Assembly: GCA_031275395.1 (NCBI GenBank)
Contig: JAISOU010000050.1
Span: forward strand, 1 to 46,811
Origin: Helicobacteraceae bacterium
GTDB taxonomy: Bacteria; Campylobacterota; Campylobacteria; Campylobacterales; SZUA-545
Length of the DNA stretch: 46,811 nt
Direction of reading: 5' to 3'
The notes below the pieces were generated by a model. That model searched no databases. It had not been told where the DNA came from and worked only from the letters and a program-made list of their open reading frames with translations. A program made the translations under genes and the position numbers. Of this stretch, positions 7,081 to 16,599 are shown piece by piece. Positions within the stretch are counted from its first letter, which is position 1. Each line of letters begins with the position of its first letter.

Positions 7081-8058
7081 ATGGACGCGATCGAGCTTGT
7101 TTCGCCTTTTGATTCGCACCTGCATTTAAGAGATAGCGACGCGCTTAAAACGACCGCGCCGCTTGCCTGCGAAACCTTTGCGGGCGCGATCGTTATGCCA
7201 AATCTAACGCCGCCAATCGATTCGATCGAGGCCGCCCAAGATTACAAAGCGCGGATTTTGAGTTTTTGTCAAAAGCCCTTCGAGCCGATCGTAGCGATCT
7301 ATCTTACGGATACGCTAAAAGGGGAGGTTTTGGATCTGGTTAAGATTGTAAAACTTTATCCAAGCGGCGTTACGACGGGATCGGAAAACGGCGTTAAAAA
7401 TATCGATCAATACGATCGCCTTTTTGCGGCTATGCAGGAGGCGGGGACGATCTTAAGCGTACACGGCGAAACAAACGATTTTGTTCTGGATCGAGAAGCG
7501 CGGTTTGCGACGATCTACGAATCTCTGGCTAAACGTTTTCCCCGACTAAAAATCATTATGGAACATATCAGCTCTGCGGCTCTTGCCAAACTGCTAGATA
7601 GATACGAAAATCTTTTTGCGACGATCACGCTTCATCATCTGCTTTACACGCTAGACGATCTGTTAGGCTCTAAATTAAATCCTCATCTTTTTTGCAAACC
7701 GATCGTAAAAACCCCCGCCGATCGCGCCGCTCTGCGCCGCCTTGCCTTTGGCGCTCATTCAAAGGTTTCGTTTGGATCGGATAGCGCTCCGCATATACGA
7801 TCGGCTAAAGAGCGCTTCGGCGCTGCCGGTATCTTTTCCGCTCCCGTTTTGCTGCCTAAACTTGTAGAGCTATTCGAGGAGAACTCGGCGCTGGATTATT
7901 TGCAAAGTTTTGTAAGCGATAACGCGCAAAAGATATACGATATAAAACTTCCGCGCAAAACAATTTCGTTAATCAAAAAACCTTTTGTCGTGCAAGAGGA
8001 TATTAACGGCTTTATTCCTATGTGCGCAAAAGAAACAATCCGCTGGTCTATACGCTAA
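7081..8058 (+). CDS. pyrC: Dihydroorotase
   Basis: Catalyses the reversible cyclisation of carbamoyl-aspartate to dihydroorotate in pyrimidine synthesis, in the cytosol. Residues 10-19 give FDSHLHLRDS with the HxH metal pair, followed by IVMPNLTPPI. LSVHGET, IMEHIS and GSDSAPH supply the later metal and substrate ligands expected of class II PyrC. The length (325 residues) is close to the family norm. The ATG at 7081 is preceded by GGAG. It is divergent from the metal-pump operon. Confidence 0.92.
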   Translation: MDAIELVSPFDSHLHLRDSDALKTTAPLACETFAGAIVMPNLTPPIDSIEAAQDYKARILSFCQKPFEPIVAIYLTDTLKGEVLDLVKIVKLYPSGVTTGSENGVKNIDQYDRLFAAMQEAGTILSVHGETNDFVLDREARFATIYESLAKRFPRLKIIMEHISSAALAKLLDRYENLFATITLHHLLYTLDDLLGSKLNPHLFCKPIVKTPADRAALRRLAFGAHSKVSFGSDSAPHIRSAKERFGAAGIFSAPVLLPKLVELFEENSALDYLQSFVSDNAQKIYDIKLPRKTISLIKKPFVVQEDINGFIPMCAKETIRWSIR

Positions 8059-8213
8059 AGCGCCAAGCCAAAAAGATCGTTTTGGAGGCGAGCGCGGAGC
8101 TTCGGCGCGTCGTAAAACCGCGCTTTCGCTCCGTTTTGACGGGATTTGGAGCGGCGGCGCGTTATAAAAACCCTAAAAACCCTTTTTGGATCGATTATTT
8201 AAGTTTATGTTAA
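8022..8213 (+). CDS. Possible small basic protein, doubtful
   Basis: An open frame of 63 residues overlaps the last 37 nt of pyrC in another frame. It is rich in Arg and Lys (LKRQAKKIVLEASAELRR) and ends KNPKNPFWIDYLSLC. It could be a short cytosolic basic protein translated by reinitiation after pyrC. No family is recognised and there is no clear ribosome-binding site. It may be only an open frame in CG-rich DNA. Confidence 0.25.
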   Translation: MRKRNNPLVYTLKRQAKKIVLEASAELRRVVKPRFRSVLTGFGAAARYKNPKNPFWIDYLSLC

Positions 8214-8261
8214 GAGTATGTTGGGTAGAGTTTGCGGGCAATTTCTAATGGAAAGGTGAAA

Positions 8262-8513
8262 ATGGCGGTTAAAATTACGGATAGTTGCATTGCTTGCGGC
8301 GGTTGCATCGACGAATGTCCTGTGGGGGCGATCGTAGACGACGGCGACAATCCAGAGGGCAACGGTATCTACTACGTTTTCGAGGATAAATGCGTGGAGT
8401 GCGACGGGCATCATAAATCTCCCGCGTGCGCGAACGCTTGTCCTACGGAAGCCTGTATCGTGTGGGCTAAGGGCAACAAAAAGGGTAAGCCGGCGGGAAC
8501 TCCCGTAGTTTAA
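8262..8513 (+). CDS. fdxA: 2[4Fe-4S] ferredoxin
   Basis: A small cytosolic electron carrier of 83 residues. The start at 8262 (MAVKITDSC) has GAAAGG upstream. Cluster motifs are CIACGGCIDECP near the N-terminus and CVECDGHHKSPACANACP in the second half, where the longer Cys spacing is the pattern of the Allochromatium/YfhL-type ferredoxins. In Campylobacter jejuni fdxA also neighbours ndk and the rpmF-plsX-fabH block, so the synteny supports the call. Confidence 0.9.
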   Translation: MAVKITDSCIACGGCIDECPVGAIVDDGDNPEGNGIYYVFEDKCVECDGHHKSPACANACPTEACIVWAKGNKKGKPAGTPVV

Positions 8514-8633
8514 TCCGTTTTGCGTATGAACGCGGCGGGCGTTTGAAGATCGCGTTTCAGAGGGGTAAGCGCCACGCGAAGGAGGCGAAAAGCTTTCGAC
8601 GCGCGAACGCTTATTTTGCAAAAGCCCAATATA

Positions 8634-8693
8634 CGCGCGAGAAACGCCGAAAGTTTCTTGCGCGGTTTAACCCGCGTTTAATTCAAACGCGGG
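8634..8693. terminator. Two consecutive hairpins between fdxA and ndk
   Basis: The first (8634-8664) has a 12-bp stem with one G-U pair and a 7-nt loop. The second (8671-8693) has a 9-bp perfect stem (CCCGCGTTT with AAACGCGGG) and a 5-nt loop. Neither is followed by a long T run. They occupy the 298-bp spacer 8514-8811, which holds no gene. They may end fdxA transcription or act as 3' stabilisers. Confidence 0.5.
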
Positions 8694-8811
8694 GCGATTT
8701 GAACCTCTTTGCCTCTTTATAAACGCGATTTTCTAAACCGATTGCGCTTGTTAAGCGTCTTTTTGGTAAAGTCGCGCCCCTATTTTCAATCGGAAGCGAG
8801 CTTGCAATAAA

Positions 8812-9225
8812 ATGGAAAAAACCCTGTCGATCATCAAACCGGACGCGGTAAAAAAAGGCGTTATAGGCAAGATTATTGATCGTTTTGAATCAAACGGGCT
8901 AAGAATCGCGGCGCTAAAAAAGGTTTGGCTTTCGCGCCAAAACGCCGAAGCGTTTTACGCGATTCATAAAAGCCGTCCGTTTTTCAAAGATTTGGTCGAG
9001 TTTATGACGAGCGCGCCGATCGTCGCGATAGTTTTGGAGGGCGAAAACGCCGTCGCCAAAAACCGCGAACTGATGGGCGCGACCAACCCGAAAGAGGCTA
9101 AAAGCGGCACGATTCGCGCCGATTTCGCCGATTCGATCGACGCTAACGCCGTTCATGGTAGCGACAGCGTAGAAAACGCGCGGATTGAAATCGCGCAACT
9201 TTTTGGGTCGTTTGAAATTTTATAA
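8812..9225 (+). CDS. ndk: Nucleoside diphosphate kinase
   Basis: Transfers the gamma phosphate between nucleoside di- and triphosphates through a phospho-histidine. The product has 137 residues, the usual length. It opens [13 protein letters not shown] and carries the active-site histidine in NAVHGSDS near residue 117. Other conserved pieces are [11 protein letters not shown] and GATNPKEA. Its stop overlaps the next start by one base. Confidence 0.95.
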   Translation: MEKTLSIIKPDAVKKGVIGKIIDRFESNGLRIAALKKVWLSRQNAEAFYAIHKSRPFFKDLVEFMTSAPIVAIVLEGENAVAKNRELMGATNPKEAKSGTIRADFADSIDANAVHGSDSVENARIEIAQLFGSFEIL

Positions 9226-9584
9226 TGCGCGTCCCTTTCTCAAGACTCGGCTCCGCGCCGATCGCCGTTAAAGCCGCGATCGACGAAACGCTTTTAGAGG
9301 GCGAGTTAAAAAGAGGGACGAAAGAACTTGCCTTTTTTTCGGGCAGGCTTACGGGAAAAGTTAAATTAAACTGCGATCTATGCGCGGAAGAGTATGATTG
9401 CAATTTAGATGAAGAGATTAAGTTAGCTCTGTGCGAAGGCGTTTTTGACGGCGAGAGCGAAAAGATAGAAGAGGCGATAATCGAGTGCGAGGACGCAATC
9501 GATTGCGAAGAGATTTTACGCGGCGAGATCGCGTCGATCAAATGCGATTATCACCGTTGCGAACGCTGTAAGGCGAACAACTAA
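9225..9584 (+). CDS. YceD/DUF177-family protein
   Basis: The product has 119 residues. The central motif [14 protein letters not shown] is the CxxC segment typical of DUF177 (YceD), a family linked to 23S rRNA accumulation and nearly always encoded next to rpmF. The acidic C-terminal half ends with two further Cys pairs ([14 protein letters not shown]). It overlaps ndk by 1 nt, and rpmF starts 13 nt after it. The same order is seen in Campylobacter. The family call is secure; the biochemical role is not well defined. Confidence 0.75.
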   Translation: MRVPFSRLGSAPIAVKAAIDETLLEGELKRGTKELAFFSGRLTGKVKLNCDLCAEEYDCNLDEEIKLALCEGVFDGESEKIEEAIIECEDAIDCEEILRGEIASIKCDYHRCERCKANN

Positions 9585-9597
9585 AAAGGAGATTAAA

Positions 9598-9753
9598 ATG
9601 GCAGTTCCAAAGAGAAGAGTTTCCCATACTCGCGCCGCTAAACGGCGGACGCACTATAAAATCGCGCTTAGCGCGCCCGTTAAATGTAAAAAATGCGGCG
9701 CGTATAAGCTCCCGCATCATCTCTGCCCATCTTGCGAACTTAAAAAGTCGTAA
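9598..9753 (+). CDS. rpmF: Ribosomal protein L32
   Basis: A 51-residue protein beginning [12 protein letters not shown], the universal L32 start. It has a zinc-ribbon Cys pair (CKKC) and a second pair (CPSC) near the end. AAAAGGAG precedes the ATG at good spacing. It lies in the conserved DUF177-rpmF-plsX-fabH order that couples ribosome and phospholipid or fatty-acid synthesis. Confidence 0.96.
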   Translation: MAVPKRRVSHTRAAKRRTHYKIALSAPVKCKKCGAYKLPHHLCPSCELKKS

Positions 9754-9757
9754 GTCT

Positions 9758-10780
9758 GTGGGCAAGGTCAGGGTCGCAATCGACGCTATCGGCGGCGATT
9801 TTGGCGCTCCGCCGATCGTGACGGGCGCGGCGCAGGCTTTAGGAGTCGCCGATTTTGAGGCGATTTTGGTTGGCGATCGCGCCGCGATACTAGCCGAATT
9901 GCCGCATAGGCTACATAACAAGGTCAAGATCGTCGAAACAAGCGAGGCGATCGCAATGGGCGATCAAGCTACGGACGCGCTTAAACGCAAAGAAAGCTCG
10001 ATCTATAAAGCGGTGGAGCTCGTCGCAAAAAAAGAGGCCGACGCGGTCGTTTCCGCGGGGCATAGCGGCGCGACGATGAGCCTAGCCACGCTGAAGATCG
10101 GACGGCTTAAAGGCGTTTCGCGTCCCGCGATCGCCACGCTTATGCCTACCGCGATCGAAGGCAAGCATACGCTTGTGCTTGACGTGGGCGCAAATGTGGA
10201 TTCTGAACCAAAACATCTATTTCAATCGGCGATTATGGGGCACGCGTACGCCAAAAACCTGCTTAAAATTGACAATCCGAGAGTCGCGCTTTTGTCAAAC
10301 GGCGAAGAGGATAGCAAGGGCGATAAGCTCGTCAAAGGCAGTTTCGCGCTACTCAAAGCCGCCCGCGAAAAGGGCTTTAACTTCGCGGGCAACGCGGAGG
10401 GCGGCGATATTTTTAGCGGGCATTTCGACGTGATCGTGTGCGACGGTTTCGTAGGCAACGCGCTTTTGAAAACCAGCGAAGGTTTAGCCAAAGCGATTGT
10501 CGAGGTGATCAAAGAAAACGCGAAAAAGACGCTTTTGCGTAAGTTTGGCGGCTTGCTTTTGAAACCAGCCTTCAAAACGCTTAAAAAAAGTATGGATTAC
10601 GACGAATACGGCGGCGCGCCTCTGGTCGGCGTGAATGGATCGGCGTTTATCAGCCACGGCAAAAGCACTCCGAAGGCGATTAAAAACGCCTGCTTAAACG
10701 CGATTCGCTATATCGAATCGGACGTTAATTCGCTGATCTTGCAAAATCTCGATCGCTTCTCTCCAAAAGGCGGCGATTGA
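9758..10780 (+). CDS. plsX: Phosphate acyltransferase PlsX
   Basis: Converts acyl-ACP to acyl-phosphate, the acyl donor for phospholipid synthesis. The product has 340 residues, normal for the family. The start is a GTG at 9758, the only candidate before [14 protein letters not shown]. Other signatures are [19 protein letters not shown], and [13 protein letters not shown]. The stop overlaps the TTG start of fabH. Confidence 0.94.
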   Translation: MGKVRVAIDAIGGDFGAPPIVTGAAQALGVADFEAILVGDRAAILAELPHRLHNKVKIVETSEAIAMGDQATDALKRKESSIYKAVELVAKKEADAVVSAGHSGATMSLATLKIGRLKGVSRPAIATLMPTAIEGKHTLVLDVGANVDSEPKHLFQSAIMGHAYAKNLLKIDNPRVALLSNGEEDSKGDKLVKGSFALLKAAREKGFNFAGNAEGGDIFSGHFDVIVCDGFVGNALLKTSEGLAKAIVEVIKENAKKTLLRKFGGLLLKPAFKTLKKSMDYDEYGGAPLVGVNGSAFISHGKSTPKAIKNACLNAIRYIESDVNSLILQNLDRFSPKGGD

Positions 10781-11766
10781 GCAAAATATACGCCTCGATG
10801 TTATCGATCGGCGCGTATTCGCCGCAAAAGCGACTGACCAACGCCGATCTTGAAAAGATGGTCGATACGAGCGAAGAGTGGATCGTCAAACGCACAGGAA
10901 TTAAAGAGCGGCGTATCGCGGCGGAGAACGAAGCGGCAAGCGATTTGGGCGTCGTCGCGGCGAAAAAGGCAATCGAGCGCGCGGGGCTGAACGCTAGCGA
11001 TATCGATATGCTTATCGTCGCGACGCTCTCCGGCGATTTTCTCTTTATGCCCTCTACGGCGGCGGTTTTAGCGGGCAAACTGGGTATGAAAAATATCCCC
11101 GCTTTCGACGTTTTGGCGGCTTGTAGCGGTTTTATCTACGCGCTCTCGTCCGCCAAAGCCTACGTCGAATCGGGTATGGCAAGCAACGTTTTAATCGTCG
11201 GCGCGGAAGCCTCCAGCCGCTTTATGGACTACTCCGATCGCTCCGTATGCGTGCTTTTTGGCGACGGCGCGGGCGCGGCGGTTATAGGCGCGACGGACGA
11301 TCCCTCTAGGGCGATTGTCGACGTTAAAATCTCTAGCGACGGAACGGGCTGGGACAACCTTTTTATAGAGGGCGGCAGCAAAAATCCGATCCGCGAAGGC
11401 AAGCCGCACAAGCCCTTTATGCAAATGAAAGGCAACGAAACCTTTAAGCTCGCCGTTCGCGCTTTGACAAACGACGTAATCGAGATTTTGGCGCGCAACA
11501 ATCTTAAAGCCTCGCAAATTGTCCATTTTATTCCTCACCAAGCCAATCTGCGCATTATAAAAGCGGTCGGCGAATCTCTCGGTTTAAGCGACGATCAGGT
11601 CGTTTTGACAATCGATCGTTACGGCAACACAAGCGCCGCGTCGATTCCTATGGCGATCAACGACGTTTATGAGGAAGGTCGCCTAAAAACGGGCGATCTA
11701 ATGCTACTCGACGCTTTTGGCGGCGGGCTGACTTGGGGTAGCGCCCTAGCGCGCTTTGGCGGATAG
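10777..11766 (+). CDS. fabH: Beta-ketoacyl-ACP synthase III
   Basis: Starts fatty-acid elongation by condensing acetyl-CoA with malonyl-ACP. The product has 329 residues. The catalytic triad is visible: Cys116 in AACSG, His in IPHQANLRI (about 254) and Asn in RYGNTSAAS (about 284). It starts with TTG at 10777, overlapping the plsX stop as TTGA. A 9-bp stem loop covers its stop codon. Confidence 0.95.
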   Translation: MSKIYASMLSIGAYSPQKRLTNADLEKMVDTSEEWIVKRTGIKERRIAAENEAASDLGVVAAKKAIERAGLNASDIDMLIVATLSGDFLFMPSTAAVLAGKLGMKNIPAFDVLAACSGFIYALSSAKAYVESGMASNVLIVGAEASSRFMDYSDRSVCVLFGDGAGAAVIGATDDPSRAIVDVKISSDGTGWDNLFIEGGSKNPIREGKPHKPFMQMKGNETFKLAVRALTNDVIEILARNNLKASQIVHFIPHQANLRIIKAVGESLGLSDDQVVLTIDRYGNTSAASIPMAINDVYEEGRLKTGDLMLLDAFGGGLTWGSALARFGG

Positions 11767-11777
11767 CTCCAAAGCGC
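11751..11777. terminator. Hairpin between convergent fabH and the permease gene
   Basis: GCGCTTTGG and CCAAAGCGC form a perfect 9-bp stem around a 9-nt loop that contains the fabH stop. There is no T run, but its position between convergent genes suits a shared transcription end. Confidence 0.5.
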
Positions 11778-11827
11778 GATCTATTCGTCCAAATAGCCTT
11801 TGCGCCAAACGGTAAAGTCTATTTAGA

Positions 11828-12880
11828 TTATTTCTTCTCGTTTTGCCCGATCGTTTTTAACGAGTTTTCTTTTATCGATCGGTAGAGTTTTAATAAAGAG
11901 ATGAAAAACGTCGTGATTGCAGGTCCTAATATCATACCCCAAAAACCGAACGAGGCAAGCCCCGCTATAATCGAAAAAAAGATCAAAAGCTCGTTAAAAT
12001 AGACGGGGGTTTTGAGTAAAAGCCGATTAACGTATTTAATAATGATCGGTTTAACAAAGTTATCGACCAATCCGATGCCGATAAACGAATAAACCGCTAT
12101 AATTACGGCGGAAACCGTATTTCCGTTAGAAAGCTCTATTAAAGCTATAGGCGCCCATATAAGCGCGCCTCCGACGACGGGAACTAAAGAGGCAAACCCG
12201 TATAAAATCCCCAGTAAAAGCGGATCGTATCCATAAGCCGCGCCGATAAGAGAAAAGAGTATGCCTTCCAATACAGCCGTTAATATGATCGAATAAAGTA
12301 CGACGCTCATAACGTTTGCCACTTCAAAGAATATATCGCTCGCCTCTTTTTTATTCATAGGCAAAACGCTCTGAAAATAAATCGCGAGATTTTTACCGTA
12401 ATAGGTGGCGAAAAAGAAGAATATAACTATTAATGCCATATCTTTTATAAAACCCGCGCTTTTTTCTCCCATAGCTCTCGCAAAAGAGACAAAAGCCGAG
12501 GAGATTTTCGCTTCGTCCAAATACTCTTTGATATTCGGTTTTATGAAATCCATCGATTCTGGTAGCGATAGATCGATCGCGGATATATACTGAACGATTT
12601 TTTCTATCGGATTCGCGTCAAAGTGAATTAGGTTTGTCGCCGTCGTTACGACATAGCTAATCGGCGCGAAAAACAACAGAAGTAAAATCGTCGTAGTCAG
12701 TATAGAGGAAAAAAACGAATACTTAACGATTTTCTTGATATAAAGATTCACGCTAGACATAGCGATCGCAAGCAAAGAAGCGATCGTAATATCTATTAAA
12801 AACGGCAGATATAGTCGAAACATTAAATATAGCGTTATCAACAATACGCATAACAAAAAAAATCGATTGCTATTCATCAA
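11828..12880 (-). CDS. AI-2E family (PerM/YdiK-like) membrane permease
   Basis: A polytopic inner-membrane protein of 350 residues. Paired hydrophobic segments occur at the N-terminus (about 5-60), a middle pair at about 145-215, and a C-terminal bundle with GILYGFASLVPVVGGALIW and DNFVKPIIIK, which are the family signatures. A soluble, amphipathic stretch lies between. Members have been proposed to export small molecules, including AI-2-like signals or ions, so the substrate should not be assumed. It stands alone, convergent with fabH. Confidence 0.85.
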   Translation of the reverse strand: MMNSNRFFLLCVLLITLYLMFRLYLPFLIDITIASLLAIAMSSVNLYIKKIVKYSFFSSILTTTILLLLFFAPISYVVTTATNLIHFDANPIEKIVQYISAIDLSLPESMDFIKPNIKEYLDEAKISSAFVSFARAMGEKSAGFIKDMALIVIFFFFATYYGKNLAIYFQSVLPMNKKEASDIFFEVANVMSVVLYSIILTAVLEGILFSLIGAAYGYDPLLLGILYGFASLVPVVGGALIWAPIALIELSNGNTVSAVIIAVYSFIGIGLVDNFVKPIIIKYVNRLLLKTPVYFNELLIFFSIIAGLASFGFWGMILGPAITTFFISLLKLYRSIKENSLKTIGQNEKK

Positions 12881-13105
12881 AACTTCCCAAAATTAGTTTG
12901 CGGCGCTTCGCTTTCGTTATCGGCATTATTCCAGTCCGATCCTTTATAAGGCTAAAAAAGAGGCTATTATGCGCTCTATGGCGCAATCATAACGGAATAC
13001 GGCGGTTTTTGCCTTGTCAAAGCCTAAATAGCGTCGCCGCGCTTACGCGTTGAGGCGCATTTGGCTAAAATCTAAGCCAATTATTATCGTTTCGCAAGGA
13101 TTGCG

Positions 13106-14863
13106 TTGAGCGCGCTAAAACATATCTTTATATCGTTTATACCTCCGCTTCTGATCGCCGTTTTAAGCGCGACGCTCGCATACTCTCACGCAATCGGCGT
13201 TACTCCGATCGCGCCCGATTTGGCGGTCTTCTGCGCGGCGATCGCCCTTGCGATTGCGATCATTTTCGGGGCGGTTTTGCAGAAGTCGTCGATCGCCTGC
13301 GCCGCGTTTTTTGCGATCGCGCTCTTTTGGCTGATCGTCGGCGGGCGAATTGAAAACGCCGCTTTAGAGTGCGTTAAAGCGCTCGGCTGGTATCTGCTTC
13401 CGATCGTCAATCTCGGAATGGCGTTTTTTAGCGAACGTCCGATCTGGTCTGCCGAGGGGATTTTGCGGCTTTTGTGCGCGGCGATTGCGCTGTTTTTGAT
13501 CGTCTTACTAAGCGTAAGCCCCTACGCGATCGGCGCGGCGGCTACGCTTGAATACGGCTTTGGCGACGCGGTTTTGGGCGTTCCAAAAGGCGCGGCGGCG
13601 ATCTACGCGCTTGCGTGGATTCTCTTTTTGGCTAAGGCGTTTTCGCAGGGGCGCAAACTGATCCCGATCGCTCTTGGCGCGGCTTGCGGCGCGTTTTTCG
13701 CGGGGCTTGTTTTTATCTCCGATCGCGCTCTGTGCGCGATATTTTTCGGCGCGGGCGCGGCGATCCTGATTGCTGGATCGCTACCTTTTACCTTCGTTAA
13801 ACGGGCGGCGAAAGAAAAAACGCCGCCGCTAAAAAAGCCAGAAAAAGAAAAAACGCCCAAAAAGCGATCGATGCCGCTAACCGCGCCGCGAGAACGCGTA
13901 ACCTTTTCAAAAGAAACGCTTTTGAAAAGCGCGAAATCGCTATTCGATCGCGCCAAAACCCCGCTTATTTTGGCGCACCCCGATCTGCGGTTTTTCAGCG
14001 CGCAGAGCAAAATTAGCGTCGTGCTTTCGCCCGCCTACTACTGGTATAAGCGCTCCGACGCGCCCTTTAAGAGCCGCCGCGCCGCCAAACGTTTCGCCGC
14101 GTCGATCTTTTTTGGCTGGATTCCCGAAGGCGACTATCGCTATTTTGCTTTTCGCGAGGAAAATGGCTGGGGATTTATCGCCTGCGATCCAAGCGATATA
14201 GCGCGGAGGTTAAACGAGCAGGGGCTTGATCTATTGCAGATTTCGCGGGTCTATTTTGCCCAAAGCGCGCTCGATCCGATCGACTCGCCAATCGGGCTTT
14301 CAAATAACTTCGCGCTTAGTTTCATCGAGGGCGCTTGGGTAACGCTGCCGATAAAATTCGCCGCGAACGCGAAACGATTCGACGAAACGCCCCGCGTTTT
14401 GAACGCGCCGAGTTTCGCTCTTTCGCGATCGGAAGAGGCGGGCGATATACCGCAAAAACGTTTTTGGACGGCGGCTTCGTTTCTACTGCTTTTGATAGGT
14501 TCGATCGCGATCGATACTTTCAGAATGACAAGAGCCGCAAACGCCCTTAATAACGAACGCGCGGCAATCTTGGAGCGCTCTAAACTGCCCGCGACGCAGA
14601 TGCAGTTAGAGAGCATAGAGCGCAGATTAAATCAGATCGCCGCCGCGCAACGGGGGCTTAGAGAAACTCTGGCTAAACTGTTTTCGCTTTCGCAAAGCGC
14701 AAGGCTGGAAAAGCTGGATTTTGAAGGGCGGACGATCGCGGCGCGTTTCGCCCCGTTGGAAGAGAACGGCGCTCAAGCGATTATCGATCGCCTAAAAAGC
14801 GCTCTGCCAGACGCGGAAGCGCGTATTCAAGACAATATCGTCTGGGCGGCGATCAAATGGTAA
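13106..14863 (+). CDS. Polytopic GspL/PilN-like protein of the secretion operon
   Basis: The product has 585 residues and starts with TTG at 13106 after AAGGA. Residues 1-230 hold about seven to eight membrane segments. A basic linker (about 232-270) follows, then a soluble domain (about 275-440) with SVVLSPAYYWYKR and IPEGDYRYFAF, which recalls Campylobacter Cts proteins. A single membrane helix (about 448-466), a coiled coil and a small periplasmic domain resembling the end of GspL/PilN close the protein. The multi-pass front end is not part of normal GspL or PilN and may be a fusion. It overlaps the next gene (ATGGTAA). It probably anchors the cytoplasmic ATPase to the inner-membrane platform. 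The exact name is uncertain. Confidence 0.6.
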   Translation: MSALKHIFISFIPPLLIAVLSATLAYSHAIGVTPIAPDLAVFCAAIALAIAIIFGAVLQKSSIACAAFFAIALFWLIVGGRIENAALECVKALGWYLLPIVNLGMAFFSERPIWSAEGILRLLCAAIALFLIVLLSVSPYAIGAAATLEYGFGDAVLGVPKGAAAIYALAWILFLAKAFSQGRKLIPIALGAACGAFFAGLVFISDRALCAIFFGAGAAILIAGSLPFTFVKRAAKEKTPPLKKPEKEKTPKKRSMPLTAPRERVTFSKETLLKSAKSLFDRAKTPLILAHPDLRFFSAQSKISVVLSPAYYWYKRSDAPFKSRRAAKRFAASIFFGWIPEGDYRYFAFREENGWGFIACDPSDIARRLNEQGLDLLQISRVYFAQSALDPIDSPIGLSNNFALSFIEGAWVTLPIKFAANAKRFDETPRVLNAPSFALSRSEEAGDIPQKRFWTAASFLLLLIGSIAIDTFRMTRAANALNNERAAILERSKLPATQMQLESIERRLNQIAAAQRGLRETLAKLFSLSQSARLEKLDFEGRTIAARFAPLEENGAQAIIDRLKSALPDAEARIQDNIVWAAIKW

Positions 14864-15261
14864 GAGTTAAGCTCTGGCATATTTTGGCGGCGCTTTGCGC
14901 GGCGCTCTTTATTCTGTTGCTCTGGCGCGTATCCGCGAAAAACGCGCTGATCGAAGCGAGGCAAGAAAACCAAAAAATCGCGCAAACGGCGGAGCGAATC
15001 GTCAAACTCCGATCGGAGTGGGAAAGCTCTCAGGCGGTAAAGTCAAAGGCGCAAACGCTCTTTAACGACGAAGCGTTAAAACAGCGCGGAAACGCCCAAC
15101 AGAACGCGCAGGGGATCAAAGCGGAGTATAGAAACCTCGACGCGACGGCGTTAAGCCGTTTGACGCGGACGCTGTTGGAATCGCCAATTCCTCTAAAGAG
15201 CTTTTCGGCGGAGCGCAAGGGGGATCAATCCGCCGACGTTAGCTTGGAAATCGTATGGTAA
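14857..15261 (+). CDS. GspM/PilO-like inner-membrane platform protein
   Basis: The product has 134 residues: a membrane helix at about 7-22 (HILAALCAALFILLLW), a coiled-coil region at about 30-85, and a small C-terminal domain (about 90-134) with SRLTRTLLESPIPLKSF. This is the plan of GspM and PilO, which pair with GspL/PilN. Both ends overlap neighbours by 7 nt, each time in an ATGGTAA arrangement, so the three proteins are co-translated. Assigned by architecture and position, not by strong motifs. Confidence 0.6.
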   Translation: MVRVKLWHILAALCAALFILLLWRVSAKNALIEARQENQKIAQTAERIVKLRSEWESSQAVKSKAQTLFNDEALKQRGNAQQNAQGIKAEYRNLDATALSRLTRTLLESPIPLKSFSAERKGDQSADVSLEIVW

Positions 15262-15785
15262 AAAAGATCGTAGCGGGTCTGATCTGGACGATCGTCGTTT
15301 TGGAAACGCTCGTATTTTTTCTGCCCAAAAGAGAGCTATATTTTTTAGGCGAGCGCTATTTAGAACCGCTGAATATCGTTATTAACGGCGAAGACGCGTC
15401 GGATTTTGGCTGGCTCTTTTCGCTTAAAGGCGGTTCGATCGTATATGACAAAATGAACGCCGCCGAGAACGAAAAAATCTCTTTTTTAACGACAATCTTT
15501 TACAACCGCCTTTCGATCGCTTCGTTTAACCTTTCAAACGAGCTTGCGGCGGCGGTTCCCGCGAGGGTAGATTTTTTAGAGGCGCGGCATACGATTTTTG
15601 TTCCGCATAAGATTTTTTTAAGCGGCGAAGGCGAATTTGGCGCGTTTTCAGGCTCGATCGACCTATTTTCCCGCAAAATAATCCTCGCAATTAACGCGCC
15701 GTCGCAAATTCAACAAAAATATGGACAGATTTTTGCTAGGTTGGAGAAAACGCCAGAAGGATTTGTCTATGCGTATGATTATTGA
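15255..15785 (+). CDS. GspN-like periplasmic membrane-anchored protein
   Basis: The product has 176 residues: one N-terminal membrane anchor (about 4-23, ending FFLPKRELYF), then a beta-rich periplasmic domain with the pattern typical of GspN (NGEDASDFGWLFSLKGG, later LSGEGEFGAFSGSIDLFSRKI). GspN is an optional pseudopilus-platform component of type II secretion systems. Its end overlaps the start of gspC by 17 nt. The call depends on operon position as much as on the sequence. Confidence 0.5.
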   Translation: MVKKIVAGLIWTIVVLETLVFFLPKRELYFLGERYLEPLNIVINGEDASDFGWLFSLKGGSIVYDKMNAAENEKISFLTTIFYNRLSIASFNLSNELAAAVPARVDFLEARHTIFVPHKIFLSGEGEFGAFSGSIDLFSRKIILAINAPSQIQQKYGQIFARLEKTPEGFVYAYDY

Positions 15786-16599
15786 CAGGCTTTCTCCAGA
15801 GTGGCAGACTAGGTTTGCCGCCTTTGGGTTTCTCTGCGCTTCGTTCGCGTTAGCCGCGGCGATCGCAAGACTTTTTCTGCCCGATAGCTCGATCGAAAAG
15901 ACCTTTTCCGCGCCCTTTAACTTTGCGCGCTCCTATCCGCTAGAACGCGCTTTAGGAATCGGCGACGCGGCGATCGCGCAAAACGGCTCCGCTACCGCCT
16001 CGACTCCAATCGCCCTGTCGCTCGACGGGCTAAAGCTAAAGGCGATCTACGCCGAAGGCGACAAAAACGGCTTCGTAGTGATCGACGACGGCAAAACGCT
16101 AACCTTTGTCGGTATCGGCGAAAACCTGCGGGGCTACACGCTTAACGCGGTCGAGTCGAAAAAGGCGATCTTTTTGAAAGACGGGGCAAGCTACGCGCTA
16201 AACCTCGAGGATAAAACCCGCGAAGCGCGGATAGGATCGGGCGCGAGAAGCGCGGCGCAAAGCGCGATCAACGCGCCGCAAACAAAAAGCGTCGTCGGGC
16301 GCGACGAGCTTGCGAAATACCGCCAAAACCCCCGCCTGATTTGGGATAATATCGGAATCGCGCCAATCTCGGAAAACGGGAAGTTTAAAGAGTTTCGCGT
16401 AACCTTCGTAGCGAAAAACTCGGTTTTTAGCGAATTGGGATTGCAGGCGGGCGACGCGCTTAAAAGCGCGAACGGAATCGAACTGGACGGATACGCGGCG
16501 GCTCTGCGCCTTTATGCGGAGATCGATAAAATGGATAGCTTTCGTATGACGATTATCAGAAATAACCAAATAAAAGAGCTTGCCTATGAGATTCGTTAG
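15769..16599 (+). CDS. gspC: Type II secretion protein C with PDZ domain
   Basis: The start is placed at the ATG at 15769 (MRMIIDRLSPEW), giving 276 residues; a longer reading from 15721 would overlap gspN by 65 nt. There is a membrane helix at about 18-36. The periplasmic homology region follows (IALSLDGLKLKAIYAE, then FVVIDDGKTL), then a linker beginning VVGRDELAKYRQNP, and a C-terminal PDZ domain (FVAKNSVFSELGLQAGDALKS, NGIELDGY). GspC links the inner platform to the GspD secretin and helps choose substrates. It overlaps gspD. Confidence 0.8.
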   Translation: MRMIIDRLSPEWQTRFAAFGFLCASFALAAAIARLFLPDSSIEKTFSAPFNFARSYPLERALGIGDAAIAQNGSATASTPIALSLDGLKLKAIYAEGDKNGFVVIDDGKTLTFVGIGENLRGYTLNAVESKKAIFLKDGASYALNLEDKTREARIGSGARSAAQSAINAPQTKSVVGRDELAKYRQNPRLIWDNIGIAPISENGKFKEFRVTFVAKNSVFSELGLQAGDALKSANGIELDGYAAALRLYAEIDKMDSFRMTIIRNNQIKELAYEIR

